Shown piece by piece: positions 28,193 through 38,699 of a stretch of 64,000 bases of DNA. Below the pieces are notes generated by a model. That model was not told the origin of the DNA. It searched no databases and was given only the letters and a program-made list of their open reading frames with translations. This DNA is from Staphylococcus edaphicus (GTDB taxonomy: Bacteria > Bacillota > Bacilli > Staphylococcales > Staphylococcaceae): assembly GCF_002614725.1 (NCBI RefSeq), contig NZ_MRZN01000010.1, positions 16,360-80,359 on the forward strand. Reading direction: 5' to 3'. A program made the translations under genes and the position numbers. Numbering within the stretch: position 1 is the first letter of the stretch; every line of letters begins with the position of its first letter.

Positions 28193-30581
28193 TGATTGGT
28201 AATGGAATGGCAGGTTTAAGAACCATTGAAGAGATATTAGAACGCGATAAAGATAAATTCGATATTACAATCATTGGGAAAGAACCCTACCCCAACTATA
28301 ATCGAATTATGTTATCGAATATACTTCAACAGAAAATGACAATTGAAGAAACGATTATGAATCATTTTGATTGGTATAAACAAAATAATATAGCGTTGAT
28401 TACAGATGACCCTGTTGTTGAAGTGAATCGAAATCAAAAAATGGTAACGACACAACAAGGTCGTATATTTGAATTTGATCTTTGTATATTTGCTACTGGT
28501 TCTAAAGCTTTTGTCTTGCCTATACCTGGCGCATTATTGCCGAGTGTGATTGGATGGCGCACGATTGAAGATACTGAAAGATTAATCGAAATTGCTCAAT
28601 GCAAAAAAACAGCTGTTGTGATTGGCGGTGGATTGCTTGGTTTGGAATGTGCAAAAGGGTTGATGGATCAAGGCATGGACGTCACAGTAGTACACTTGGC
28701 TGAATGGCTCATGGAAATGCAATTAGATGAAAAGGCAGGACGTCTTTTGAAATCGGATTTAGAAGCACAAGGCATGAAATTTAAATTACAGGCAAGTACG
28801 AAAGCAATCTTAGGTGAAGAAGACGTCACTGGTATTGCTTTAGCTGATGGGACAACGATTGAAGCGGATTTAGTTGTCATGGCAGTTGGAATTAGACCTT
28901 ACACTAAAGTTGCTGAAATGAGTGGTATCGACGTTGGCAGAGGAATCAAAGTGAATGACTATATGCAAACAAGCGATCCATCTATATATGCAGTTGGAGA
29001 ATGTGCAGAACACAATGGGAAAGTATATGGTTTAGTTGCACCTTTATATGAACAAGGTAAAGTATTAGCTGATTATTTAACAGATAAAGATACTGATGGT
29101 TATAAAGGTTCAACTACTTTTACTTCTCTGAAAGTTTCAGGATGTGATTTATATAGTGCTGGTCACATTATAGAAAGTGATGGGGTTAAAGCCCTGGAGA
29201 CATTTGATAGTCAAAGCAACCATTATAAAAAAATATTTTTAAAGATAATGTCATTGTAGGAGTAGTCTTATATGGTGATATTGAAGAGGGCTCTCGATTC
29301 TTTAATATGATGAAAAAAGAAGCATTAATTGAAGATTATACAAGAGTCTCTCTCTTACATAAAGATGGAGAAGCGATAGGCGTTAGTATAGCAGATATGT
29401 CAGATGATGAAACGATTTGTGGTTGTAATGGTATTGAAAAAGGTGTCATTACCAATGCGATTCATGCAGAAGGTCTGACAAGTATAGATGAGGTTACAAA
29501 AGTAACAAAAGCAGGTAATTCATGTGGAAAATGTAAGGGTCTTATTGGTCAAATATTAGAGCATACATTAGGCGAAGATTTTGTTGCTAATAAATCTACA
29601 GGTATATGCGATTGTACGGATTTAACACGCGATCAGATTGTAACGCAAATTAGAGCAAAAGGGTTAAAAACATCTGAATCTGTGAGACAACAATTAAATT
29701 TTAAAGATAAACATGGTTGTCCTAAATGTAGACCAGCGCTTAACTACTATTTAAATATGGTATATCCTTTCGAGCACGAAGATGAAATAGAATCAAGATT
29801 TGCAAATGAACGATACCACGCTAATATTCAAAAAGATGGTACATTTTCAGTTATTCCACAAATGCGTGGTGGTGTTACCGATGCAGCACAATTAATACGT
29901 TTAGGTGAAGTTGCACAAAAATATAATGTACCACTTGTTAAAGTAACCGGCTCACAACGGATTGGATTATATGGTATTGAGAAAGAATGGCTGCCTAAGG
30001 TATGGGAAGATTTAGGAATGAGATCAGCTTCAGCATATGGTAAAAAAACACGCTCCGTTAAAAGTTGTGTAGGTAAAGCTTTTTGCCGTTTTGGTACTCA
30101 AAATACAACTGAATTAGGTATGAAATTGGAAAAAACTTTTGAATACATTGATACACCGCATAAATTTAAAATGGGTGTATCTGGATGTCCGAGAAGTTGT
30201 GTAGAATCAGGTGTTAAAGATTTTGGAGTTATTGGTGTGGAAAATGGTTTTCAAATATATATAGGTGGCAACGGCGGTACAGAAGTAAGTATCGGACAAC
30301 ATTTAACGACTGTAGAAACTGAGGAAGAAGTTATAAGATTATGTGGCGCGTTGATGCAATACTACAGAGAAACTGGTATCTATGCTGAACGCACAGCACC
30401 TTGGATAAATCGCTTAGGTTTTGACAATGTCAAAGATGTGTTATTAAATCCATCAAGACAAGATGAACTTTTCAACCGCATTATGGAAGCTAAGCAGGCA
30501 GTAGAACAAGAACCATGGTCACACATTTTAAATGATCAATCAGTTAAACGTATATTTGAAGTAGAGGAAGTGAATGTATAA
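28171..30581 (+). pseudogene. nirB: Nitrite reductase [NAD(P)H] large subunit NirB, interrupted by a -1 frameshift
   Basis: NirB reduces nitrite to ammonia in the cytoplasm. The gene is read in two frames. Frame 1 runs from ATG 28171 to a stop at 29257-29259; the rest continues in the -1 frame from 29244 to 30581. Joined at T TTA AAG (29238-29244) they give 803 residues, the normal NirB/NasD length, and the junction KKIFLKDNVIVGVV is the expected family sequence. Domains in order: FAD/NAD oxidoreductase (~1-350), BFD-type [2Fe-2S] (CGCNGIEKG, CGKCKG), and the sirohaem/[4Fe-4S] core (CVGKAFCRFG, GCPRSCVESG). Everything else is intact, so this may be a recent one-base loss, an assembly error, or true frameshifting. 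Its stop overlaps nirD. Confidence 0.85.
29238..29244 (+). other. nirB: Slippery heptamer T TTA AAG at the nirB frame change
   Basis: In the zero frame the codons are TTT TTA AAG. A -1 slip over T TTA AAG continues with GAT AAT GTC, restoring the NirB sequence. The form X XXY YYZ is that of -1 frameshift sites. No strong hairpin follows within about 60 bases, so a stimulatory structure is not evident. Confidence 0.5.
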
Positions 30582-30892
30582 TGACAACAAACAAAGTGAA
30601 AGTAACTTCAATTAATGAGCTTACATCACTCATTGGTAAAAAAATGATCATTCAAGATAAAGAAATCGGTATATTTTTAACTGAAAATGGTTCGGTGTAC
30701 GCGGTAAATAATATATGTCCTCATAAACAAGGCCCACTTTCAGAGGGCACTGTAAGTGGAAACCATGTTTATTGTCCGTTACATGATCAAAAAGTAGACT
30801 TAAAGACTGGTGAGTTAGAGGACTCTGAATTAGAATGCGTTACGGTATATGATGTGGAAGTTCATAATGGAGATGTGTATCTATGCCTGTAA
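30581..30892 (+). CDS. nirD: Nitrite reductase small subunit NirD (Rieske-type)
   Basis: This 103-residue partner of NirB has a Rieske-like [2Fe-2S] fold. ICPHKQGPLSEG and CPLHDQKVDLKTG form the C-x-H...C-x2-H ligand pair. Assimilatory NirD proteins vary in whether these are kept; here all four are present. The ATG overlaps the nirB stop (TAATG) and the 3' end overlaps sumT by 10 bases. NirBD with sirohaem completes nitrite detoxification to ammonia. Confidence 0.92.
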   Translation: MTTNKVKVTSINELTSLIGKKMIIQDKEIGIFLTENGSVYAVNNICPHKQGPLSEGTVSGNHVYCPLHDQKVDLKTGELEDSELECVTVYDVEVHNGDVYLCL

Positions 30893-31830
30893 ATGATTTA
30901 GGAAAAGTTTTTCTTGTTGGTGCTGGACCAGGAAACCCTATGTTGCTCACCAAAAAAGCAGAATATTTAATTAGAACAGCAGATATTATATTTTATGATC
31001 GGTTAGTTAATCCAGTTATATTACAGATTGCAAATCCCCTTACAGAAATTGTCGATGTTGGTAAAAAACCATATCACAAACATATAAATCAAGAAGAAAT
31101 CAATGAGAAAATCATATTTGCAGCTAAACATCATCAGCGTGTCGTTAGATTAAAAGGTGGAGACCCATCTATATTTGGGCGCGTGCAAGAAGAAACGCAT
31201 GCACTTTTCAAACAAAATATAGCATTCGAAATTGTGCCTGGTATTACGACTGCAAGTGCAGCAGTAGCCAGTTTAGGAATTGGATTGACAGCAAGGAATA
31301 TTGCCAAAAGTGTCATATTCACTACGGGTTCTTATTGCAACGATCAAACTCAAATGTTTGATTTAAAAAGTCTTATGAATGGTGGGACTTTAGCCATATA
31401 CATGGGTATGAAAAAGTTAACAGATATTTTGGATTATATATACACAGAAGCGCAGATTGATTATCCGGTGGTTATATTAAAACACGTTTCTTTATATAAT
31501 GAACGAGTAATTTCTGGTAAATTGTCTACAATTGCTAAAAAAATGAATGAACAACAGTGGCATCAACCTGGTATCTTACTTATTGGTGAATTGTTGGATG
31601 AGCAATATATTAGGTATGAAAATATAAAAGATAATAGCTCTAAAACTTACTTAATTAAAGGCCCCCGAAATAAAGCAATTGAAAAAGTATTCGAACTTTG
31701 CGAAACAGGAAATAACTGTTTGTTACAACCAGATAACAATATAACTTATCATCAAAGTCAGCTTATGCTATATGAACAATTGCAAGATCAATGGGCGTTT
31801 GATGCAGTCATTGAACTAGGGAAATCTTAA
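30883..31830 (+). CDS. sumT: Uroporphyrinogen-III C-methyltransferase (SUMT)
   Basis: This SAM-dependent enzyme makes precorrin-2, the first step of sirohaem synthesis. It is 315 residues. The methyltransferase core (~1-240) has KVFLVGAGPGNPMLLTKKA, IFYDRLVNP, VRLKGGDPSIFGR and the SAM loop EIVPGITTASAAVASLGIGLT. The extra ~75 residues at the C-terminus look like the start of a uroporphyrinogen synthase (HemD-like) domain and are too short to be active. The gene closes the nir operon; with nirR and the Met8-type gene it gives a full sirohaem route. A hairpin terminator follows. Confidence 0.9.
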   Translation: MPVNDLGKVFLVGAGPGNPMLLTKKAEYLIRTADIIFYDRLVNPVILQIANPLTEIVDVGKKPYHKHINQEEINEKIIFAAKHHQRVVRLKGGDPSIFGRVQEETHALFKQNIAFEIVPGITTASAAVASLGIGLTARNIAKSVIFTTGSYCNDQTQMFDLKSLMNGGTLAIYMGMKKLTDILDYIYTEAQIDYPVVILKHVSLYNERVISGKLSTIAKKMNEQQWHQPGILLIGELLDEQYIRYENIKDNSSKTYLIKGPRNKAIEKVFELCETGNNCLLQPDNNITYHQSQLMLYEQLQDQWAFDAVIELGKS

Positions 31831-32335
31831 TCAAGAAATTCCATCTAATAAACTGTAATAATGATTTATTTTTAAGATTAAACAAAGAGAAGCAGAAAAT
31901 TTTCTAATAAAGATCGCGTTATACCATAAGCATTTGAGATTGATTTATATCTCAGATGCTTATTTTACTATAGGAAAATAACGTATGTGGATATACCTAT
32001 TTTGAGATTGTAAACCTAGAGCGTTTGCATAAGTTAAATGATGATTGATATCACTTTAAAAAAATATTATTTATTGTTGTATCTATTTTTATAATGCACA
32101 TACTAATTAATATAAAAACCATAATTAACTACAGTTTTCTATACAAATACAGAAATCTTATGATAAAAAATAACAATTGCATAGCAATATAAATATATAG
32201 TTATTTAAAAATTTACAATAAATTAATTTATTACAATATAAAATGTGTTATGGTGTATTTATACAGTTATTAATTGGGGAAACAACATTATTTTGAGGAG
32301 TGTAATATTCAAAAAAATAATATGAGGTGATTTTA
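31831..32335. other. 505-base intergenic region between nir operon and lipase gene
   Basis: Holds the nir operon terminator (31926-31966) and then about 350 very AT-rich bases leading to the lipase. TTTACA near 32213 and AT-rich -10 candidates could form its promoter, but I cannot choose one. No open frame with a ribosome binding site was found. Confidence 0.5.
31926..31966 (+). terminator. Terminator of the nir operon
   Basis: Stem AAGCAT-T-TGAGAT / ATCTCA-G-ATGCTT with one internal mismatch, followed by TATTTT. Confidence 0.85.
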
Positions 32336-34720
32336 ATGAACAAGAATTATGGCAAATTAACAAAAGAGAGCAAGCAAAGATTTAGTATCAGAAAGTATGC
32401 TGTAGGTGCAGTATCTGTATTAGCAGGAACATTTTTCTTAATGAATGGTGATATTTCAGAAGCAAGTGAAGCAAATAATGATCATGGAGCTAGCTATACA
32501 GAGGTAAACAAAGGAATTGATGATGAAAAAAATAATACATTAACAACAAATCATCAACAAGATACATCTTTAACAAATAACCAAGCAGAAGATACAAATA
32601 AAACGTTCAAATTACAATCTGAAACACCTCAGTCAACGAATCAAAAACAAAATGAACAAGAAAACCAACAATTAAAAACATTTGCTAAAGAAGAAGTTAA
32701 TGAAAACCAAGCAGCAGAAGAAAATCAAACAACAGAAGAAAAAGTAGAGACAGATGAAAATCAAGCAACAGAAGAAGAAGTAGAGACAGATAAAGAAGAA
32801 GCAACAGAAGAAGAAGTAGAGACAGATGAAGATCAAGCAACAGAAGAAGTAGAGACAGATGAAGACCTAGCAACAGAAGAAGAAATAGAGACAGATGAAG
32901 ATCAAGCAACAGAAGAAGTAGAGACAGATGAAGATCAAGCAACAGAAGAAGAAGTAGAGACAGATGAAGATCAAGCGTCAGACAAAGAAGAAGCAACAGA
33001 CGAAGACCAAGCAACAGATAAAGAAGAAGCAACAGATGAAGATCAAGCAACAGAAGAAATAGAAACAGATGAGGATCAAGCATCAGATAAAGAAGAAACA
33101 ACAGACGAAGATCAAGCAACAGATAAAGAAGAAGCAACAGATGAGGATCAAGCATCAGACAAAGAAGAAGCAACAGACGAAGATCAAGCAACAGATAAAG
33201 AAGAAGCAACAGATGAGGATCAAGCATCAGACAAAGAAGAAGCAACAGACGAAGATCAAGCAACAGATAAAGAAGAAGCAACAGATGAGGATCAAACAAC
33301 AGATAAAGAAGAAGTAACAGATGAGGATCAAACAACAGATAAAGAAGAAGTAACAGATAAGGATCAAACAACAGATAAAGAAGAAGTAACAGATGAGGAT
33401 CAAACAACAGATGACAAAGTGAAACAAGAAAAAGAGCAGGAAACAGCTGCAACAGATAAAAACATGAAAGAATCTAATGCTCGCCAACGTGCTCAGGTGC
33501 AACAAAGTGAAGTAAAACAATTACTTAAATCATCTAAAAAAGCGGAACAAGGTGAACATATCAATAAACACCCTATTATATTAGTACACGGATTTTTAGG
33601 TTTAGTGGGTGATAATAAACCTAGCGTATATCCAAATTATTGGGGTGGCAAAAAATATAAAGTAAAAGAAGAATTAGAAAAAGCCGGCTACGAAGTTTAT
33701 GAAGCAAGTGTAGGTGCATTTAGCAGTAACTATGATCGTGCAGTTGAGTTATATCACTTTATAAAAGGTGGTAAAGTCGACTATGGGGCAGCGCATGCAG
33801 CCAAATATGGACATGATAGATATGGCAATGAATATGAAGGTGTTATGCCAGATTGGCAACCAGGACAAAAAGTACATTTAGTTGGTCACAGTATGGGCGG
33901 ACAAACGATTCGTTTATTAGAACAATTTTTACGTTTTGGTAATCCAGAAGAAATTAAATATCAAAAAGAACATGGCGGTACGATTTCACCTTTATTCCAA
34001 GGTCAAAAAGATAATATGATATCTTCAATAACAACATTAGGAACACCTCATAAAGGTTCTCAAGCCTCAGATAAATTAGCGAACAGAGACCTTGCTAAGA
34101 AGTTAATGAATGATGTTGGTAAATTAGGCGGAAATAAAGCTTCAGATGTTGATTTAGGATTTGGACACTGGGGATTAAAACAAAAACCAGATGAAAGTTA
34201 TTTAGATTATGTAAAAAGAGTTAAGGACAGTCCTCTATGGGATACAGAAGATAATGCGGTAAGAGACTTAACGACTTTTGGTGCAGAAGATTTAAATTTA
34301 AATACATCTATTAATCCTAATATTGTCTATACGTCTTATGCAGGTCAAGCTTCTCATGCTGGACCATTAGGTAATCACCGTCCTAATATTGGTCAATATT
34401 TCCTAATGAATCTGACGAGTAATTTAATTGGTTCAGATAGCAAAGTAGAATGGAAAGAAAACGACGGTGTTGTGCCAGTCATTTCTGCGCTCAATCCAAC
34501 TGGTCAAAAAGCTAAAAATGTAGATGATATTTCAAAAGCAACTGAAAAAGGTGTATGGCAAGTATTACCTATTAAAAAGAATTGGGATCATGTAGATTTT
34601 ATTGGCATTGATGACTTAGATCATAAAAGAACAGGTGAAGAATTAGAAGCCTTTTATACAGGTATCGTTGATCATTTAATGCGCGTAGAAGAGCAAGATG
34701 AGGAAAACGTTGCAGTATAG
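32336..34720 (+). CDS. YSIRK-signal secreted lipase with long acidic repeat propeptide
   Basis: This secreted triacylglycerol lipase of the staphylococcal geh/gehM (family I.6) type is 794 residues. The signal peptide has the YSIRK-type motif ([17 protein letters not shown]) and likely ends at SEASEA. The propeptide (~45-390) contains 19 repeats of 11-12 residues of the type [12 protein letters not shown] at ~134-360. The mature lipase (~410-794) starts with [12 protein letters not shown] and has the nucleophile in GHSMGGQ (Ser519) and the late DHVDFIGID with the catalytic His. GAGGTGA places the start at ATG 32336. It has no LPXTG. The repeat resembles surface-attached staphylococcal lipase or Sdr-type stalks. 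It sits between sumT and narG, an unusual place. Confidence 0.9.
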   Translation: MNKNYGKLTKESKQRFSIRKYAVGAVSVLAGTFFLMNGDISEASEANNDHGASYTEVNKGIDDEKNNTLTTNHQQDTSLTNNQAEDTNKTFKLQSETPQSTNQKQNEQENQQLKTFAKEEVNENQAAEENQTTEEKVETDENQATEEEVETDKEEATEEEVETDEDQATEEVETDEDLATEEEIETDEDQATEEVETDEDQATEEEVETDEDQASDKEEATDEDQATDKEEATDEDQATEEIETDEDQASDKEETTDEDQATDKEEATDEDQASDKEEATDEDQATDKEEATDEDQASDKEEATDEDQATDKEEATDEDQTTDKEEVTDEDQTTDKEEVTDKDQTTDKEEVTDEDQTTDDKVKQEKEQETAATDKNMKESNARQRAQVQQSEVKQLLKSSKKAEQGEHINKHPIILVHGFLGLVGDNKPSVYPNYWGGKKYKVKEELEKAGYEVYEASVGAFSSNYDRAVELYHFIKGGKVDYGAAHAAKYGHDRYGNEYEGVMPDWQPGQKVHLVGHSMGGQTIRLLEQFLRFGNPEEIKYQKEHGGTISPLFQGQKDNMISSITTLGTPHKGSQASDKLANRDLAKKLMNDVGKLGGNKASDVDLGFGHWGLKQKPDESYLDYVKRVKDSPLWDTEDNAVRDLTTFGAEDLNLNTSINPNIVYTSYAGQASHAGPLGNHRPNIGQYFLMNLTSNLIGSDSKVEWKENDGVVPVISALNPTGQKAKNVDDISKATEKGVWQVLPIKKNWDHVDFIGIDDLDHKRTGEELEAFYTGIVDHLMRVEEQDEENVAV
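32736..33416 (+). repeat. In-frame tandem repeat array (33/36-bp units) in the lipase propeptide
   Basis: Nineteen units of 33-36 bp, all in frame, each encoding TDEDQ followed by [21 protein letters not shown] or ATEEVE variants. The middle part alternates two unit types in a 72-bp higher-order repeat, a sign of recent unequal duplication. Confidence 0.92.
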
Positions 34721-34860
34721 AGCATGAAATATAAAGATTTAAAATAACATAAATTTGATAGTTAAAGCTTCCTTTACGCTATTTATGAGTATGACACATG
34801 GTTGATCAATATCAACATTGAGCATATTCATTAAAAAGTGTAAGGGAAGTTTTTGTTTAT

Positions 34861-34887
34861 ACCCACTAAGAAATTAGTGGGTATTTT
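34861..34887 (+). terminator. Terminator after the lipase gene
   Basis: 9-bp perfect stem ACCCACTAA/TTAGTGGGT with loop GAAA, followed by ATTTTC. A longer imperfect hairpin with arms CTTCC-TTTACGC and GTGTAAGGGAAG lies just before it (about 34768-34850). Confidence 0.75.
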
Positions 34888-34894
34888 CATGTAA

Positions 34895-34910
34895 TTAGGT
34901 AAATCCCTAA
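34895..34910. promoter_or_regulatory. narG: NreC-type operator upstream of narG
   Basis: TTAGGTAAATCCCTAA, about 105 bases before narG; it follows the NreC pattern TAGGG-N4-CCCTA with one deviation. Confidence 0.68.
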
Positions 34911-35015
34911 TATTTAGACTATGTGAAAAAATGTACAATCAAGTTAAGAAGTTGCATTAATTAATATATGAGGTTCTGCAATGAGTTTTATTAATTATGT
35001 AAGAAGGAGATAACT

Positions 35016-38000
35016 ATGAAAAAATTGGGATTACAATTCTTCAAGCCAACAGAAAAATTTAATGGTGACTGGTCAATCTTAGAAAGTAAAAGTCGTGAAT
35101 GGGAAAAAATGTATAGAGAACGTTGGAGTCATGACAAAGTAGTAAGAACGACACATGGAGTGAATTGTACGGGGTCTTGTTCTTGGAAGGTGTTTGTGAA
35201 AAATGGTGTGATTACTTGGGAAAATCAACAAACCGACTATCCTAGTTGTGGACCAGACTTACCTGAATTTGAACCACGCGGTTGTCCTAGGGGTGCTTCT
35301 TTTTCTTGGTATGAGTATAGTCCTTTACGCATTCGCTATCCTTATATTCGTGGGAAGTTATGGGAACTATGGACAGAAGCATTAGAGACACATGAAAACA
35401 ATACCGTAGCTGCTTGGGCTTCAATTGTTGAAAATGAAGAAAAAGCTAAGATATACAAACAAGCAAGAGGTAAGGGTGGATTAGTTAGAACAAATTGGAA
35501 AGATGTTTCTAAACTTATATCAGCTCAAATCATTTATACAATTAAGAAATATGGGCCAGATAGATTGGCTGGTTTTACACCAATTCCTGCAATGTCAATG
35601 TTAAGTTACGCTTCTGGTGCGCGTTTTATGAGTTTGCTAGGTGGAGAAATGTTGAGTTTTTATGATTGGTATGCTGATTTACCGCCAGCGTCTCCACAAA
35701 TATGGGGTGAACAAACAGATGTGCCAGAATCTAGTGACTGGTACAACGCAGCTTATATTATGATGTGGGGATCTAATGTACCCTTAACAAGAACACCAGA
35801 CGCGCATTTTATGACAGAAGTTCGCTATAAAGGTACAAAAGTAGTATCAGTTGCACCTGATTATGCAGAAAATGTTAAATTTGCTGACAACTGGTTAGCG
35901 CCAAATCCTGGAACAGACGCGGCAGTGGCACAAGCGATGACACATGTTATTTTACAAGAACATTATGTCAATGAACCTAATGACTATTTTATTAATTACG
36001 CAAAACAATATACGGATATGCCATTTGTCCTTATGTTAGATGAAGATAAAAACGGCTTAAAAGCTGGGCGTTTCTTACGGGCACATGATTTAGGTCAATC
36101 TACTGAAAATAGCGAGTGGAAGCCTGTGGTTTTTGATAAATTAGCAAAACAAATAACAGTTCCAAATGGTACGATGGGTCAACGTTGGGAAGAAGGCAAA
36201 CAATGGAATTTGAAACTTGAAAATGAAGAAGGTAATCAAATCGACCCAGCAATGAGTTTTGCCGAAGATGAATATGAATTAAAACATATACAGTTTCCAT
36301 TTTTTAATAATGAAGGTAACGGCATATTTGAGCGTCCAATTGCCGTTCAAAAACTTAAATTAGCAAATGGTGAAGAGAAATACGTGACTACAGTGTTTGA
36401 TTTGATAACAAGTCAGTATGGTGTGAAACGTTTCAATCATGAATTAGAGGCATCAGGCTATGATGATGCAGCATCTTATTATACGCCAGCATGGCAAGAA
36501 AAAATCACGGGTGTGAAAAAAAGTGTTGTGACCCAAGTTGGTCGAGAGTTTGCACAAAATGCAATAGATACTAACGGACGTTCAATGATTATCATGGGAG
36601 CTGGTATTAATCATTGGTTTAACTCGGATACGATTTACCGTTCCATTTTAAATTTAGTATTACTTTGCGGCTGCCAAGGCGTAAACGGCGGGGGGTGGGC
36701 ACATTATGTTGGTCAGGAAAAATGTCGCCCAATTGAAGGGTGGAATACCATTGCTTTTGCGAAAGATTGGCAAGCACCACCACGTTTACAAAACGGCACA
36801 AGTTGGTTCTACTTTGCAACAGACCAATGGAAATATGAAGAATCAAATATCGATAGTTTGAAATCTCCATTGGCAGAAAATATTAAACATCAACATCCTG
36901 CTGATTACAATGTCTTAGCTGCTAGATGTGGTTGGTTGCCCTCTTATCCTCAATTTGATAGAAACAGTTTATCTTTTGGTGAGGAAGCGAAAGACGCTGG
37001 AGAATTTAATAATGAAGCAATCATGAAACGGGCGATTGAGTCCGTGAAGTCTAGAGAAACGAAATTTGCAATTGAAGATCCAGATTCAAAACAGAATCAT
37101 CCAAAAACATTGTTCCTTTGGCGCTCTAATTTAATATCAAGTTCTGCTAAAGGACAAGAATACTTTATGAAACACTTACTCGGTGCGAAATCAGGTTTAT
37201 TAGCTGAGCCAAACGAAGAGGTGAAACCAGAAGAAATTCAATGGAGAGAAGATACAGAAGGTAAACTGGATTTGCTTGTATCGCTTGATTTTAGAATGAC
37301 ATCCACACCATTGTATTCAGATATAGTTTTACCTGCTGCAACCTGGTATGAAAAACATGACTTGTCATCGACAGATATGCACCCATTTGTACACCCATTT
37401 AATCCGGCGATAGACCCATTATGGGAATCACGTTCAGATTGGGATATTTTTAAGACATTGAGTAAAGAAATCTCAGAAATGGCTAAAATACATCTTAAAG
37501 GTGTTTATAAAGATGTTGTTACCGCACCACTTGCACACGATTCAAAACAAGAAATATCTAATGTGAATGGCATAATTAAAGATTGGACGAAGGGTGAAAT
37601 TGAAGCAATACCTGGAAAAACAATGCCAGGTTTTGCAGTAGTCGATAGGGATTATACTAAAATATTTGATAAATACGTTACAGTAGGGCCTTTATTAGAA
37701 AAAGCTAAAATAGGGGCTCATGGCGTAAGTTTCTTAGTAGCAGAACAATATGAAGAGTTAAAAAGCATGGTTGGAACGTGGAATGAAGAAGGCGAGGATT
37801 CCATAAAAAATAATAGACCAAGATTAGATACTGCAAGACGAGCTGCAGACGTTGTATTAAATTTATCTTCAGCTACCAATGGTAAGTTATCGCAAAAATC
37901 TTATGAAGATTTAGAACAACAAACAGGTATGCCGTTGAAAGATATTTCAAGTGAACGCGCATCAGAAAAAATTTCATTTTTAAATATAACTGCTCAACCC

Positions 38001-38699
38001 CGAGAAGTCATTCCAACAGCTGTGTTCCCGGGCTCAAATAAAAATGGTAAACGTTATTCACCATTTACTACTAATATAGAACGTTTAATTCCATTTAGAA
38101 CATTAACAGGACGACAAAGTTATTACGTTGACCATGAAGTGTTCCAGCAATTCGGAGAAAGTTTACCTGTGTATAAACCAACTTTACCACCAATGGTATT
38201 TGGTACGAGAGACAAGAAAGTAACGGGAGATGAAAGTACGCTTGTCTTACGCTATTTAACACCACATGGTAAATGGAATATCCACTCCACTTATCAAGAT
38301 AACCAACATATGTTGACTTTATTTAGAGGTGGTCCAACTGTATGGCTTTCCAATGAGGATGCAGAAAGAAATGATATCAAAGATAATGACTGGTTAGAAA
38401 TATATAACCGAAATGGTGTTGTAACAGCAAGAGCAGTCGTATCTCATAGAATGCCAAGAGGCACGATGTTTATGTATCATGCTCAAGATAAACATATTGA
38501 AACGCCAGGGTCACAAATAACAGAAACAAGGGGTGGTTCACATAATGCCCCCACACGTATTCATTTAAAGCCAACACAACTTGTTGGAGGTTATGCACAA
38601 ATTAGTTATCACTTTAACTACTATGGACCAATAGGGAATCAGAGAGATGTTTATGTAGCAGTAAGAAAGCTGAAGGAGGTTGACTGGCTTGAAGATTAA
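35016..38699 (+). CDS. narG: Respiratory nitrate reductase alpha subunit
   Basis: This is the catalytic molybdenum (bis-MGD) subunit of the membrane-bound NarGHI, reducing nitrate to nitrite on the cytoplasmic face. It is 1227 residues, normal for NarG. The FS0 [4Fe-4S] ligands are in THGVNCTGSCSW (His47, Cys51, Cys55) and PRGCPRGA (Cys90). The MGD-binding domains follow through to the C-terminal NVTARAVVSHRMPRGTM-like segment (DWLEIYNRNGVVTARAVV). AGAAGGAG precedes the ATG. It starts the narGHJI-nreABC run behind an NreC-like site. Confidence 0.97.
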   Translation: MKKLGLQFFKPTEKFNGDWSILESKSREWEKMYRERWSHDKVVRTTHGVNCTGSCSWKVFVKNGVITWENQQTDYPSCGPDLPEFEPRGCPRGASFSWYEYSPLRIRYPYIRGKLWELWTEALETHENNTVAAWASIVENEEKAKIYKQARGKGGLVRTNWKDVSKLISAQIIYTIKKYGPDRLAGFTPIPAMSMLSYASGARFMSLLGGEMLSFYDWYADLPPASPQIWGEQTDVPESSDWYNAAYIMMWGSNVPLTRTPDAHFMTEVRYKGTKVVSVAPDYAENVKFADNWLAPNPGTDAAVAQAMTHVILQEHYVNEPNDYFINYAKQYTDMPFVLMLDEDKNGLKAGRFLRAHDLGQSTENSEWKPVVFDKLAKQITVPNGTMGQRWEEGKQWNLKLENEEGNQIDPAMSFAEDEYELKHIQFPFFNNEGNGIFERPIAVQKLKLANGEEKYVTTVFDLITSQYGVKRFNHELEASGYDDAASYYTPAWQEKITGVKKSVVTQVGREFAQNAIDTNGRSMIIMGAGINHWFNSDTIYRSILNLVLLCGCQGVNGGGWAHYVGQEKCRPIEGWNTIAFAKDWQAPPRLQNGTSWFYFATDQWKYEESNIDSLKSPLAENIKHQHPADYNVLAARCGWLPSYPQFDRNSLSFGEEAKDAGEFNNEAIMKRAIESVKSRETKFAIEDPDSKQNHPKTLFLWRSNLISSSAKGQEYFMKHLLGAKSGLLAEPNEEVKPEEIQWREDTEGKLDLLVSLDFRMTSTPLYSDIVLPAATWYEKHDLSSTDMHPFVHPFNPAIDPLWESRSDWDIFKTLSKEISEMAKIHLKGVYKDVVTAPLAHDSKQEISNVNGIIKDWTKGEIEAIPGKTMPGFAVVDRDYTKIFDKYVTVGPLLEKAKIGAHGVSFLVAEQYEELKSMVGTWNEEGEDSIKNNRPRLDTARRAADVVLNLSSATNGKLSQKSYEDLEQQTGMPLKDISSERASEKISFLNITAQPREVIPTAVFPGSNKNGKRYSPFTTNIERLIPFRTLTGRQSYYVDHEVFQQFGESLPVYKPTLPPMVFGTRDKKVTGDESTLVLRYLTPHGKWNIHSTYQDNQHMLTLFRGGPTVWLSNEDAERNDIKDNDWLEIYNRNGVVTARAVVSHRMPRGTMFMYHAQDKHIETPGSQITETRGGSHNAPTRIHLKPTQLVGGYAQISYHFNYYGPIGNQRDVYVAVRKLKEVDWLED

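Noticed and set aside
32736..33416. Periodic ~36-bp repeats that could be taken for a CRISPR array
   Set aside because: Units are contiguous, have no unique spacers, and stay in frame within the lipase gene.
32697..33452. A 251-residue leucine-rich open frame opposite the lipase repeats, and a short plus-strand frame inside them
   Set aside because: They are shadows of the repeat array: complement of GAA/GAT/ACA-rich codons gives Leu-rich translation. There is no ribosome binding site.
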